Numbered from the stretch's first letter, positions 15,796 to 25,144 are shown. The stretch: DNA of 48,993 bases from Pseudanabaena sp. SR411 (GCF_002251945.1 NZ_NDHW01000058.1:1-48993), one strand, 5' to 3'. Translations and numbers: made by a program. The notes: generated by a model from the sequence alone, not told the origin.

Positions 15796-16132
15796 AATTA
15801 CTACTGTTTGCCTCTAATTGCTTAGAAGCGGCTAACTCCCGTTCTAAAAGATTAACTCGCTCTAACAATTGCTGGTTAGAAGCAAGCAATTCTTGAGTTC
15901 TGGAAGACAAATAGGGATCGGACTCCCACCAGTTGATCCCAATCTCCTTCGCCTTATCGACAGAAGCAACTAGTAAACGAATCCTGATGCTCAGCAATTC
16001 CACACTGCCCACGGACACTGTGATATCACCAGCAATGACAATTCCTTTATCTAATACTCTTTCCAGAATATCGGCAAGGGAAGAGCCAGTTGTGCTAGTT
16101 TTGATTGCTTGAGGTTTCAGCGCTTGAGACAT
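15794..16132 (-). CDS. gvpJ: Gas vesicle protein GvpJ
   Basis: The 112-aa protein has a GvpA-like core (SLADILERVLDKGIVIAGDI, then VELLSIRIRLLVASVDKAKE) followed by a coiled-coil tail (TQELLASNQQLLERVNLLER). This longer tail and INWWESDP mark it as GvpJ rather than GvpA. GvpJ is a minor shell or nucleation component, probably at vesicle tips. Its ATG overlaps the gvpN stop (TAATG), implying translational coupling. Confidence 0.9.
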   Translation of the reverse strand: MSQALKPQAIKTSTTGSSLADILERVLDKGIVIAGDITVSVGSVELLSIRIRLLVASVDKAKEIGINWWESDPYLSSRTQELLASNQQLLERVNLLERELAASKQLEANSSN

Positions 16133-17013
16133 TAAGGTATTTGATCCAATAATTTAGCGAGTCCGAGTTCTGATTCAGGCTTACCATCACCATAGCGAGA
16201 AATTAGGACATCAAAGCAAAGATCTCGAAAGTCTTCATCTTTGCCAGACACAGGAATTTCATGCTCATGACAAATTTTACCAATCAGTAGACAAGCTCGT
16301 AAGCTTGAAGCTTTACTACATTCCACCTGACGACGAAAGCCACGAATTAAGTTGATTAATTTCAGAGCTTGAGTGCGATCAAGTCCAACCCGATTCACCA
16401 AAATTTGCTTTTCGGTTTCCACATCGGCTTCGCCAATATTAATCGTGATCATCCGATCAAGTAGCGCATCTTGAGTGGGATGAACCCCTGCATATTCTTC
16501 AGGATTGGAGGTGAAAATGGCGCGAAACATTGGATGTACGCGCACATATTCTGATTGAGAACTATCTGGTGGCAAGACAATCAGCTTTTCTTCAAGCGCA
16601 CTAAGCAAAACGTTATTTACTTCTGGGCGCGATCGGTTGAACTCATCGTAAATTAACGTAAATCCTTCTTTAGCAGCCAAGGTGAGGCGTGAATCTGTCC
16701 AACTTTGGCGCAGGTCATCTTCAACTTTTAAAACTGAGTGGATATAGTTATCGACAACTTTTTTGCGGGTATAGCCTGAGTTAGAACCGATCAGTTGCGA
16801 CGATCGCAGATCCTCATCACCATAGATCAACACCATCGGTCTACCAACTAAACCCGCAAGATGCATCGCTAAGGTGGTTTTGCCAGTACCAGCAGGACCA
16901 CGCAAATGAATCGCGAAGCCTGATTGTAGATAGCGTAGCGCCCGACGGACTATTTGCTTGGTGAAGTCAGTGCTAATAAACTGACGGGCATTAGCATGGA
17001 GAACTGTGGTCAT
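16132..17013 (-). CDS. gvpN: Gas vesicle protein GvpN, MoxR-type AAA+ ATPase
   Basis: The 293-aa ATPase has Walker A RGPAGTGKTTLAMHLAG (about 38-54), a Walker B region TLIYDEFNRSRPEVNNVLLS, and sensor-like IFTSNPEEYAGVHPTQDALLDR. GvpN is an AAA+ protein needed for normal vesicle assembly and interacts with GvpC. The ATG overlaps the gvpC stop (ATGA), so translation is coupled. Length is somewhat below the 310-330 aa of some homologues, with all ATPase motifs kept. Confidence 0.93.
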   Translation of the reverse strand: MTTVLHANARQFISTDFTKQIVRRALRYLQSGFAIHLRGPAGTGKTTLAMHLAGLVGRPMVLIYGDEDLRSSQLIGSNSGYTRKKVVDNYIHSVLKVEDDLRQSWTDSRLTLAAKEGFTLIYDEFNRSRPEVNNVLLSALEEKLIVLPPDSSQSEYVRVHPMFRAIFTSNPEEYAGVHPTQDALLDRMITINIGEADVETEKQILVNRVGLDRTQALKLINLIRGFRRQVECSKASSLRACLLIGKICHEHEIPVSGKDEDFRDLCFDVLISRYGDGKPESELGLAKLLDQIP

Positions 17014-18041
17014 GTTGAGGAGCCTTCTGCCATTTGCAGCAGGGTATTAAGAATATCCGAAGGATCAACTTTCAAAGTGTTAGCTCCTTGGGCAAGTAAG
17101 TCTCTGACCGTATCGCGATCGTTGACAACTTCTAACAAACTAGAGTTTGTCGATAGTTGAGCAACGTAGTCAACCACAAATTGCTCGATTTTGCCAGCAG
17201 GTTTAGGTGTTTCTTTGACTTCAATGGGTTTGGCGATCGCAGGTTCGGGCGCTGAAGCAACGACACTTTCTGATTTAGTATTTTTCTTTTTGGACTTAGA
17301 ACTAGAACTTTCAGAGACATCAGGAGAATTTTTAGGAGTATCCTGCTTTGGCGCAACAGGTGGGGCAATTGCAACAGCACGAGATCCTGACCAAACTGAA
17401 TTAGTTAGTTGCGAACGAAAAGCTTTTAATTTTAAAGCTTGGGCTTCAGCTTCAGCAAGGCGACTAGACTCAATTTGCTCTAATGACGCTTTGACATTAG
17501 CTACGCGATCGCTAAATTCTTGTGCTCTTTGCTGTGCATCGATAGTTGCATTATCAAGACGGGTTTTAGTCAGATCTTCTAGTTGCATTTTCGTTAAAGC
17601 AGCGCGATCTTGAACTAGTTGTTGGCGTTGAGCTAGGCTAGCTTCACCATCCCGAATCCGTGCTTTACGAATATGTTTTAGTTGCGATCGCATTTTAAAG
17701 GTACGAGTTCTGACCTCTTGAGCGCGTTGCTCACTATCTTCTACGGCTTGCTCAGTACGAGTAGTATTGAGAGTCTCCAAGTATTCCGATACTTGAGCCG
17801 CCCGATCTTGAATCTCTTCCCTACGAGATTCTAAGGCATTTTCCGCGATCGCCTGTCTACCTTGTTCCCACGCAAGGCGAGTTTGCTCAGCATGAGCTAA
17901 ATACTTTTCAGTCGCTTCAGCTTGGGCTTGCAAATCTCTTTCTCTCTGTTCCCTTGCTAGTTGCTGTTCAGCCAAAAACTCTGCTCTATCTTGTAACCGT
18001 CTCTGCCTTGCTTCTGCAAATTCTTGCATCAAAGAAGCCAT
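17010..18041 (-). CDS. gvpC: Gas vesicle protein GvpC, long form with extra C-terminal domain
   Basis: Residues about 1-205 are Q/E/R/A-rich helical repeats of roughly 33 residues with recurring Q-D-R-A and R-A-Q-E motifs (IQDRAAQVSEYLETL, VQDRAALTKMQLEDL, QEFSDRVANVKASLEQI), as in GvpC, which wraps the outside of the vesicle and strengthens it. Then comes a Ser/Lys/Pro/Ala-rich linker (about 225-285) and a compact C-terminal domain (about 287-340: IEQFVVDYVAQLSTN, DRDTVRDLLAQGANTL, PSDILNTLLQMAEG). At 343 aa it is far longer than the well-known 193-aa Anabaena GvpC. The position between gvpA and gvpN supports the call. The function of the C-terminal domain is unknown. Confidence 0.85.
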   Translation of the reverse strand: MASLMQEFAEARQRRLQDRAEFLAEQQLAREQRERDLQAQAEATEKYLAHAEQTRLAWEQGRQAIAENALESRREEIQDRAAQVSEYLETLNTTRTEQAVEDSEQRAQEVRTRTFKMRSQLKHIRKARIRDGEASLAQRQQLVQDRAALTKMQLEDLTKTRLDNATIDAQQRAQEFSDRVANVKASLEQIESSRLAEAEAQALKLKAFRSQLTNSVWSGSRAVAIAPPVAPKQDTPKNSPDVSESSSSKSKKKNTKSESVVASAPEPAIAKPIEVKETPKPAGKIEQFVVDYVAQLSTNSSLLEVVNDRDTVRDLLAQGANTLKVDPSDILNTLLQMAEGSST

Positions 18042-18119
18042 AACGTTAACCTCAAATTCACTCTTTCAAATCAAAATAAATCAAACTTTTCAAAACGCCC
18101 CAAGTTTCATTAAATGAGT

Positions 18120-18204
18120 CCCCCTTCCCACCGTAACTACCCTGCCAAAAATCTATTGCTTTGTCAGCAAGAAACTGACAAGATAGTTTTTAGTGAGAAG
18201 GGGG
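18120..18204 (-). promoter_or_regulatory. Nested stem-loop between gvpA and gvpC, attenuator-like
   Basis: CCCCCTTCCCAC (18120-18131) pairs with GTGAGAAGGGGG (18193-18204) over 12 bp with one G-U. Inside lies TTGTCAG-CAAGAAA-CTGACAA (18161-18181). The structure sits in the 236-bp gap after gvpA. It could stop or protect most transcripts so that GvpA is made in large excess over GvpC, N and J. Role is inference. Confidence 0.65.
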
Positions 18205-18277
18205 TAGAAAAGAAATCGGTAGGCTAATAATCTATTGTTTAGCGACTTACTACTAGCATTGCTAGTGGTAAATTTTA

Positions 18278-18496
18278 CTAAGCAGCAGGTACTGCCGCCG
18301 ATGCCGTCAAACCAACAGCTTCAGCATACTTGAGGTATGTTTCTACTGAGGCAATAACAACACGCGCTTCGATTGATAATAGTTCGATTCCCACCAAAGA
18401 GACTCTCACCCATGCATCAATAACGATGCCCTTATCCAAAATGCGATCGATGACTTCCGCTAGACTAGAGGAAGAGTTGACTTTTTCGACTGCCAT
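18278..18496 (-). CDS. gvpA: Major gas vesicle shell protein GvpA
   Basis: The 72-aa protein matches GvpA almost motif for motif: [40 protein letters not shown] and [14 protein letters not shown]. GvpA forms the ribbed hydrophobic wall of the vesicle. A good ribosome site (AAGGAGAA) lies 8-9 bases before the ATG. It is the first gene of gvpA-C-N-J. Only one gvpA copy is in the window, and gvpF/G/K/L/V/W genes are not here, so they must lie elsewhere if vesicles are made. Confidence 0.96.
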   Translation of the reverse strand: MAVEKVNSSSSLAEVIDRILDKGIVIDAWVRVSLVGIELLSIEARVVIASVETYLKYAEAVGLTASAAVPAA

Positions 18497-18880
18497 AGTA
18501 ATGTTCTCCTTGAGTTAACTATGTTAGGCATATAAATTCTGCCTTTGCAAACTGTACTATACAACAGCAAAATTACTTATACTTATTTTGTATTAATTAT
18601 TTTGCATGTGCTTATCTTTTGTCTATAAAGATAACATCTCTAATTCTATAAGGTATTGTGAATATTGATGATAAACTTTCTTTAAGAGGATGCAGCTAAA
18701 ACAGAAATATTTTTTCGGCTGATTATCATTGATAATCAGCCGAAAAAACTAGTGGGATAACTAAAAATAATCAACATATTAAATTAATTTGCGTGTGAGA
18801 TTACATCCCTTGAAAATCAGTCGCTTTTTTGACTTTACTTTAAACTTGCTATTGAATTTATATTAATTATCGATTAACCC
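18497..18880. promoter_or_regulatory. gvp promoter region and hairpin, divergent to DUF3285 gene
   Basis: This 384-bp AT-rich gap must hold the gvpA promoter. A near-perfect palindrome lies at 18711-18747 (TTTTTCGGCTGATTATCA and its inverse complement with 1 nt between); its centre GATTATCATTGATAATC could also be a protein-binding site. No ORF of note. Confidence 0.55.
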
Positions 18881-19108
18881 ATGAATAGCGATTCTAATAC
18901 TTCATCTAATTCCAGCTCAAATACTACTAATAGTAGTGAAGCAATCAATCAAGTCTCTACTGTCAACAATCAAAAAGAGCAAGATAGTTTTGTGAAACTT
19001 GCGATGAAGAATATGGTCAAAAAAGGTAGTACATCTCTATTTCATTTCTCACTGACAGTCTTTGGGGTGATTGGAGCTTTACTAGGATTGGCAATCATCT
19101 TTCACTAG
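18881..19108 (+). CDS. DUF3285 small membrane protein
   Basis: The 75-aa protein has a Ser/Asn-rich start (about 1-22), a basic conserved segment FVKLAMKNMVKKGSTSLFHF and a single C-terminal transmembrane helix (about 53-74). This is the cyanobacterial DUF3285 pattern. It would be anchored in a membrane with a cytoplasmic N-terminus. The function is not known. Confidence 0.75.
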   Translation: MNSDSNTSSNSSSNTTNSSEAINQVSTVNNQKEQDSFVKLAMKNMVKKGSTSLFHFSLTVFGVIGALLGLAIIFH

Positions 19109-19541
19109 AAACTTGATATTCTTTGTTTAATCAAAATAGTCAATGAGAGTCCTACTTTAGTCCAGTAATTAGCAAGATATTATGAATGTCAAAACTAGAA
19201 GATTGAAAAACCAAATAAATTCTTTTGCATTCTCATCTTTGGTAGTTTTTTGTTAAATGTTTTTATTCATAAACCACTTTGTTTCTTGATTGTGTTTACT
19301 CTAGACAACAAAAAATTAATTAATTTTAATTTACTTATTTCGTTGATTAGCCTCAATTTTACATGGAACCTATTTTATTAGAGACAGCAAATTAGATTGA
19401 TCCTTCAGGAAAAAAGATGAAAGTTGTTATGTATTATGACTAACTTTTGCTGATAAATTTAATTAGTTCTTAAATTGAGAATGTCATAAGTTGCTAATTT
19501 TTTGTAGTTTTTTGTTGTTTAGCTGATGGGACTGTAGAGCA
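19109..19541. other. AT-rich gap without recognisable feature
   Basis: 433 bp with no convincing ORF, hairpin or RNA gene. It may hold the ybeY promoter and the end of the DUF3285 transcript. Confidence 0.5.
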
Positions 19542-20042
19542 TTGAGTATTGATTTGTACTGTGAAATCTATCCTGAAGTTGCCGATCGCCATCCGATCGC
19601 AGTAGAGCAATGGCAGGAATGGTTTGCCACATGGGAAACCTATCTTGTTTCTGAACAGGCGATCGCGGATGCAGAATATGAGCTATCGCTTGCCATTACC
19701 GATGATTTGACAATTCAACAGTTAAATTTGCAATATCGTCAACAGGATCGCCCCACTGATGTTTTGTCTTTTGCAGCTTTGGAGTCCGATATGCCAGAGA
19801 TTCCCAGTGATGACTCTGGTTATATTGAACCAACTTATTTGGGAGACATCATTATTTCTCAAACCACAGCAATTTTTCAGGCTGAGGAACGCGGTCATTC
19901 GCTAACCTATGAACTTGCATGGCTAGCAGCCCATGGTTTATTACATTTACTCGGCTGGGATCATCCTGACGATGACAGTTTAGAGGTCATGCTAAAGCAG
20001 CAAGCCCTGATGTTGCAGCTAATTTCACTTCATGAAATTTAA
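19542..20042 (+). CDS. ybeY: Endoribonuclease YbeY
   Basis: The 166-aa protein has the UPF0054 zinc motif HGLLHLLGWDH (H-x3-H-x5-H) and the strand LNLQYRQQDRPTDVLSFAA with TYLGDIIIS before it. YbeY is a metal-dependent RNase in 16S rRNA 3'-end maturation and ribosome quality control. The start must be TTG at 19542, because the frame has no ATG between the upstream TGA (19524) and the conserved part. dgkA follows, as is common in cyanobacteria. Confidence 0.93.
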   Translation: MSIDLYCEIYPEVADRHPIAVEQWQEWFATWETYLVSEQAIADAEYELSLAITDDLTIQQLNLQYRQQDRPTDVLSFAALESDMPEIPSDDSGYIEPTYLGDIIISQTTAIFQAEERGHSLTYELAWLAAHGLLHLLGWDHPDDDSLEVMLKQQALMLQLISLHEI

Positions 20043-20046
20043 GTAA

Positions 20047-20095
20047 TTACCTTGACTTAGAGGCGGCGCAAAGCGCCGTCCCTAAGTCAAGGTAA
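20047..20095. repeat. Hairpin between ybeY and dgkA
   Basis: TTACCTTGACTTAG (20047-20060) pairs with CTAAGTCAAGGTAA at 20082-20095, with inner GGCGC-AAA-GCGCC and two mismatches. Like other intergenic hairpins here, it sits between two genes that are usually co-transcribed. Confidence 0.75.
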
Positions 20096-20213
20096 AAATT
20101 AGTAAACAATTACTTAAGTATTTTTGTCCGTAATTTGATTAAACTAATTTTCTAGCGTTAAAATCTTTGAAGTTTTTGGCAATTGCTGGCAAAGTCTATT
20201 GGGAATAATCTCC

Positions 20214-20708
20214 ATGAACAATGATTTACCGCTATCAAGACTATTTTTGTTTAAATCGCCTTCTTTAACCGAGCAAATGACAAAGACTGATGAATTGGAA
20301 ACATCTGAGCAAAGTGCTGCTCAACGTAGTGATTCTTTTCAAATTGCCACGAATTTACTGCTTAGTTTTCAATATGCTGGACAGGGCGTTGGCTACGCTT
20401 TCCGCACTCAGAGAAATTTTCGGATTCATTTGATTATTGGCGCGATCGCCTTATCTCTGAGTCTTTATTTTCACCTTTCCGCCGTAGCCTGCTCGATTAT
20501 TAGTTTGACCACCGCCTTGGTTTTGGTACTGGAGTTATTGAATACAGCTTTGGAAGCAGTAGTCGATTTGACGGTGGGGCGTGAGTTTCATCAGTTAGCC
20601 AAAATTGCTAAGGATTGCGCGGCTGGTGCAGTACTAATTGCGGCGATCGCTGCTTTGATGATTGCTAGCGTGCTATTATTGCCCAATATTTTGACAGCAT
20701 TTTTCTAA
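20214..20708 (+). CDS. dgkA: Diacylglycerol (undecaprenol) kinase
   Basis: I start at ATG 20214 (MNNDLPLSRLFLF); a TTG five codons earlier is possible. After a polar N-terminus of about 45 residues comes the DgkA core: GVGYAFRTQRNFRIHLIIGA, helix 2, and the signature VLELLNTALEAVVDLTVG with AKIAKDCAAGAVL. There are three membrane helices. Gram-positive-type members phosphorylate undecaprenol; the family label is diacylglycerol kinase. The 164-aa length, with an N-terminal extension, is usual for cyanobacteria. Confidence 0.9.
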   Translation: MNNDLPLSRLFLFKSPSLTEQMTKTDELETSEQSAAQRSDSFQIATNLLLSFQYAGQGVGYAFRTQRNFRIHLIIGAIALSLSLYFHLSAVACSIISLTTALVLVLELLNTALEAVVDLTVGREFHQLAKIAKDCAAGAVLIAAIAALMIASVLLLPNILTAFF

Positions 20709-20802
20709 AAATTTAAGGTGTCTTAACAGCCCTTCTCCAGATGATTACAGCAGTCAGTGGCTAGTCTTCCTTCCGAAACTCTTAATTTTCATATTTCTGC
20801 CC

Positions 20803-23800
20803 ATGCTGCTATCGATCTCTGATTTCTTCATTAGAAGACCTGTGTTTGCCACAGTTTGCTCTGTGGTGATCACATTATTGGGAACGGCTTGTATCTTCTT
20901 GTTGCCTGTTGCTCAATATCCTGAAATTACACCGCCCAAGGTTACTGTTAGTGCCAACTATGTTGGTGCTAATGCGGAAGTTGTAGAATCTACAGTTACG
21001 AATATTCTTGAAAGAGAACTGAATGGAATTGAAGGAGTCCGCTACATCACTTCAACTAGTTCTAATAATGGAACTAGTTCCGTTGATTTGGTCTTCGATC
21101 TAGGCAAAAATAAAGATCTTGCGGCTGTTGATGTACAGAATCGCGTCTCTACGGTAGAGTCACAGTTACCAGGACCAGTGCAGCAAACTGGCGTAAGAGT
21201 TAGTAAAGAGTCTTCAGGCTTTCTATTTGCGATCGGTGTCTATGCTGAGAAAGGAGAATACGACGATCTCTATTTGAGTAACTATGCTGATCTTTATATT
21301 GTTGATGCAATTAAAAAGGTCAAAGGGGTTGGCAACGTCATTATCTTTGGCGAACGTAAATATGCTATGCGTGTTTGGCTCGATCCTAATCGCCTGTCGG
21401 CAAGGGGGCTGACCGCTCAAGATGTTGTATCAGCAATTCAGCAGCAAAACTTGCAGGTAGGTGTTGGTCAAATTGGACAACAGCCCAATTTACCTGATCA
21501 GCAGTATCAACTTTCGATTTCGGCAAGTGGAAGATTAAAAAGTACGGAAGAGTTTTCAGAAATTGTAATTAGAACTGCTAGTGATGGCTCCCCAATTAAG
21601 CTGCGGGATGTCGGACGTGTAGAATTGGGAGCAGAAAATTATGGCTCGTCACTACGATTTAATGGAACTAGAGGTATTGGTTTAGGGGTATCACAGTTGC
21701 CTGATGCTAATGCCTTAGATGTTGCCCATGCAGTCAAAAAGGCTCTGGAGGAGTTGAAGCCTAGTTTTCCCCCAGGGTTAAATTATGAGGTGGCTTTTGA
21801 TACAACTACTTTTATCGAAGCTGGTACAGAAGAAGTCCTTATCTCACTCTTGATTGCGATCGCTTTAGTTATCCTAATTATCTTTTTGTTCCTGCAAAAC
21901 TGGCGATCAACCTTAATCCCTGCTGTTGCTATCCCCGTGGCTTTGATTGGGACATTCATTTTTATCAAACTCCTCAATTTTAATATCAATACCCTGACTC
22001 TTTTTGGGTTGACCCTTGCCACAGGATTGGTAGTTGATGATGCGATCGTGGTGGTTGAAGATATTACGCGGCGCATTCAAGAAAAAGGAGAGAATCCCAT
22101 CCAAGCGGCGATCGAGTCCATGAATGAGTTGCAGGGTGCGGTAATTGCTAGCTCATTGGTACTAGTTGCGGTCTTTGTCCCTGTTGCTTTTTTTCCAGGA
22201 ACGACTGGGCAATTGTATAAACAATTTGCGCTGACGATCGCCTTTTCGATCACAGTTTCCACTTTTAACGCGCTAACACTTTCGCCAACCTTAGCAGCTT
22301 TGTTGCTGAAGCAAGAGCAACCCCGTAGCAATTGGTTTTTTGATCGGGTGAATTGGGTAATTGATGGAACAAGGCATAACTATCAATGGCTAGTTACAAA
22401 ATCAACTAACTTTAAAGGGATTGTGATGATCTTGTTTGTGATCTCCCTTTTTATGACCTATTGGGTCTATACAATCGTTCCGAGAGGTTTTTTACCACAG
22501 GAAGATCAGGGCTATTTTATTGCGATCGTTCAAGCTCCTGAAGGTGTATCCCTCAATTACACCGAAAAGGTGCTGGAAAACGTTGAGGGAATTATGCGTC
22601 GCAAGGATGAAAAGGGTGAATCTGTTTATCCTGAAATTGCGAATATCTTTGCGATCGCTGGATTTAGCTTTAGTGGCAACACGCCTAATAATGGGATCGT
22701 ATTTGCAACGCTAAAGCCTTGGAAAGAGCGATCGCGATCGGCTGACAATATCATTGGTGGGATGGTTCCTCAACCCTTTGGACTATTGCCTGAATTACTT
22801 TCTATTAAAGAAGCTTTTGTAATTCCCTTTCCACCTCCAGCAATCCAAGGTTTAAGCAACTATGGTGGTTTCGAGTTTCAGTTGCAAGATAAGGCAAATC
22901 AAGGATTCCCAGAAATTGAACAGACGATGGGAGCTTTGTTAGGTCGAGCAAGTACCTATCCCGAACCAAGCCGTCCGATGTTGGCAGGCTTGCGTCCTAA
23001 TTTCAATGGCAATACCCCTCAATTAACCGTAGAGGTTGATCGCATCAGAGCCAATTCTTTGCAAGTCTCTTTGCAAGATATTTACAGTACTTTGCAAACT
23101 TTACTTGGTTCGCAATATGTCAATGACTTTAATACCTTTGGTAGAACCTATCGCGTCTATGTCCAAGCTGATGCTAAGTTCCGTTCTAATCCTGACGATA
23201 TCAATAAACTCTATGTGCGATCGCAAACAGGACAGATTATTCCTCTCAGTAATTTGGTGAAAGTGACCCAAACCGTCGGTCCCTCGATCATCAATCACTA
23301 TAATCTTTTCCGTTCCGTCCAAATTACTGGTAATACTGCTCCCGGTGTCAGCTCTGGACAAGCGATCGATATTATGGGTAAGCTGGCGAACGAAGTTCTA
23401 CCTAAGAGTTTTGGCTATGAATGGTCAGGATTATCCCTTGAAGAAATTGGTTCTGGTAGTAGCGCCTTCTTTATTTTTGGCTTAGGAGTTGTATTTGTAT
23501 TCCTAGTTCTCGCGGCTCAATACGAAAATTACATTGACCCGACGATCATTATGCTCACTGTGCCGCTTGCGGTCTTGGGAGCGCTCTTAGCAGTGATGTT
23601 TCGCGGTCTATTCAATCCTAATTTTGCCAATGATGTGTATACCCAAATTGGTTTGGTGATGCTGATTGGTATGGCAAGTAAAAACGCAATTTTGATTGTG
23701 GAATTTGCTAACCAACTACAAGAGCAGGGATTGAGCATTACCAAGGCAGTGATCGAGGCTTCACAGCAACGGTTGCGCCCAATTCTGATGACTGCTTTCT

Positions 23801-24117
23801 CCACAATTATCGGTATTTTCCCTCTGGTAATTGCTACAGGAGCAGGGGCGGCGGCGCGTCAGTCAATTGGCACTGCGGTTATGGGTGGTATGTGTGTAGC
23901 AACCTTGTTAAGTCTATTCATCGTTCCCATCCTTTACATTGTCATTAAGAAAATTGAGGAACGGATGAAGATCGGCTTGCATCGCCCTAAGCATGGTGAA
24001 CTAGCGATCTCCGCCGAATTTTATGAAGGTGGTTTGCATGGCGACCCTTTGAACGGCAATCATGATGGTAGTCATTCGGCTGAAGATTATCAAGAAGAGA
24101 ATAGTCCCAAGCCTTAG
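20803..24117 (+). CDS. RND efflux pump, HAE1 (AcrB-like) family
   Basis: The 1104-aa protein has the AcrB plan: FFIRRPVFATVCSVVITLLG at the start, two large periplasmic loops each followed by a block of membrane helices, proton-relay acidic residues in GLVVDDAIVVVEDITRRI, and LIGMASKNAILIVEFANQ in the second half. HAE1 pumps expel hydrophobic drugs, dyes or lipids by proton antiport with an adaptor and outer-membrane channel. The tail after the last helix is long and His/Asp-rich (HGDPLNGNHDGSHSAED). No adaptor or TolC gene adjoins; the adaptor at 709 is about 18 kb away. A strong hairpin follows. Confidence 0.93.
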   Translation: MLLSISDFFIRRPVFATVCSVVITLLGTACIFLLPVAQYPEITPPKVTVSANYVGANAEVVESTVTNILERELNGIEGVRYITSTSSNNGTSSVDLVFDLGKNKDLAAVDVQNRVSTVESQLPGPVQQTGVRVSKESSGFLFAIGVYAEKGEYDDLYLSNYADLYIVDAIKKVKGVGNVIIFGERKYAMRVWLDPNRLSARGLTAQDVVSAIQQQNLQVGVGQIGQQPNLPDQQYQLSISASGRLKSTEEFSEIVIRTASDGSPIKLRDVGRVELGAENYGSSLRFNGTRGIGLGVSQLPDANALDVAHAVKKALEELKPSFPPGLNYEVAFDTTTFIEAGTEEVLISLLIAIALVILIIFLFLQNWRSTLIPAVAIPVALIGTFIFIKLLNFNINTLTLFGLTLATGLVVDDAIVVVEDITRRIQEKGENPIQAAIESMNELQGAVIASSLVLVAVFVPVAFFPGTTGQLYKQFALTIAFSITVSTFNALTLSPTLAALLLKQEQPRSNWFFDRVNWVIDGTRHNYQWLVTKSTNFKGIVMILFVISLFMTYWVYTIVPRGFLPQEDQGYFIAIVQAPEGVSLNYTEKVLENVEGIMRRKDEKGESVYPEIANIFAIAGFSFSGNTPNNGIVFATLKPWKERSRSADNIIGGMVPQPFGLLPELLSIKEAFVIPFPPPAIQGLSNYGGFEFQLQDKANQGFPEIEQTMGALLGRASTYPEPSRPMLAGLRPNFNGNTPQLTVEVDRIRANSLQVSLQDIYSTLQTLLGSQYVNDFNTFGRTYRVYVQADAKFRSNPDDINKLYVRSQTGQIIPLSNLVKVTQTVGPSIINHYNLFRSVQITGNTAPGVSSGQAIDIMGKLANEVLPKSFGYEWSGLSLEEIGSGSSAFFIFGLGVVFVFLVLAAQYENYIDPTIIMLTVPLAVLGALLAVMFRGLFNPNFANDVYTQIGLVMLIGMASKNAILIVEFANQLQEQGLSITKAVIEASQQRLRPILMTAFSTIIGIFPLVIATGAGAAARQSIGTAVMGGMCVATLLSLFIVPILYIVIKKIEERMKIGLHRPKHGELAISAEFYEGGLHGDPLNGNHDGSHSAEDYQEENSPKP

Positions 24118-24126
24118 TTGTCATTA

Positions 24127-24180
24127 GGACTTACGCAAATAAACCAAGAACTCAAGTTCTTGGTTTATTTGCGTAAGTCC
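24127..24180 (+). terminator. 26-bp palindrome after the RND pump gene
   Basis: 24127-24152 and 24155-24180 are exact inverse complements (GGACTTACGCAAATAAACC...). A small second stem, GTCCACT-TC-AGTGGAC, follows at 24177-24192. No T tract, so terminator function is likely but not certain. Confidence 0.7.
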
Positions 24181-24284
24181 ACTTCAGTGGACTACAGAAT
24201 ACTTATATCCCACATTCCGCTCGTAATGGAAGGGTAAAATAATTAGAGAAAAGGCAAAAAGAGGAGGCAGGTATTAATACAGAG

Positions 24285-24455
24285 ATGAAAGTAACGAACC
24301 TAGACCATCTAGGGATCGTGGCAGGAATCATCGACGAGATGGGAATTGAGGAAGAAATAAACACGATAATCGGGAGAAGCTCAAGAGAAAAAGTAAGCGC
24401 AGGGGTAATCGTCAAAGCCATGCTACTGAATGGATTAGGATTTGTATCAGCCCCT
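24285..24455 (+). pseudogene. IS1634-family transposase, N-terminal fragment (DUF4277)
   Basis: The frame reads NLDHLGIVAGIIDEMGIEEE, then SREKVSAGVIVKAMLLNGLG and FVSAP, which is the DUF4277 start of IS1634-type transposases. Homology ends near 24455 where IS630 sequence begins; the frame itself continues to 24497 on foreign sequence. The central catalytic part is missing. Confidence 0.75.
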
Positions 24456-25144
24456 ATCCATGAATACATAAGCACCAGCCCACAGCTTAGGAGCTAGTTT
24501 CGTGGCACTAAAAGCTTCAAAGGTAAGACTATCAGCAGATCCTAAGATACTAACTTGGGTCAGTAAGCCATTAAGTCCTATCGCACCAATCACGGAAACA
24601 TTTTTACCCCGTTTAAGTGGTCTTGAGCCTCTTGCTCTTTTCCCCTTGGGTGCACGGGCAAATAGTCTGGTTAGCCCTAGATTAATTCCTGACAATGAAG
24701 ATCATGTCCTTTGCGAGAATTCCTCGCACTGATTGCCAGAAATCAAACCGCTGTTGCTGCAGTCTTTCGCTCTCTTTTTCGGTTGGATGTAATGTTTTTT
24801 TTGAAGGTTATATTTAGCTTCTTGAGCATTCTATCCACTGTGACTCGACTAATCAACACTCCAGTATGCTCATGCAACATCTGACTTAACTCCTCAAGCG
24901 TTGCATCATTATTTTCCTCAGCTAATTTCTCTAGTACTTTTAGCTGCTCATGGTTTAGTTTTGTTGGAGTTTGCACTGTTCGCTTCTTTGGCTCAACACT
25001 GCCTGTCTCCCGATATTGCTTAATTAACTTTTCGATAAAACTTAGTGCTACGTCAAATTGCTTGGCTAATTTTCGCTGCGATATTTTACCTTCTTCAGAA
25101 AGCTTGATTATTTTTTCTCGTAAGTCTATTGAATATGCTCTCAT
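24456..25144 (-). pseudogene. IS630-family transposase, frameshifted and truncated
   Basis: From ATG 25144 the protein starts MRAYSIDLREKIIKLSEEGK, a helix-turn-helix region of IS630 type, and runs to about 24750. A frame change leads into FDFWQSVRGILAKDMIF. A further loss of about five bases removes the expected DE before SGINLGLTRLFARAPKG. The DDE part then runs to PKLWAGAYVFMD and stops at the junction with the IS1634 fragment. The last third, with the final catalytic Glu, is absent, so it is inactive. Confidence 0.75.

Noticed and set aside
18497-19541. Small RNA or tRNA in the gaps around the DUF3285 gene
   Set aside because: No cloverleaf, anticodon arm or TPsiC-like sequence was found; only one palindrome and AT-rich sequence.
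20803-24117. RND pump as a heavy-metal (CzcA/CusA) type
   Set aside because: The start and relay motif (VVDDAIVVVEDI) follow AcrB/HAE1 members rather than the metal-pump pattern, so I kept the HAE1 call.
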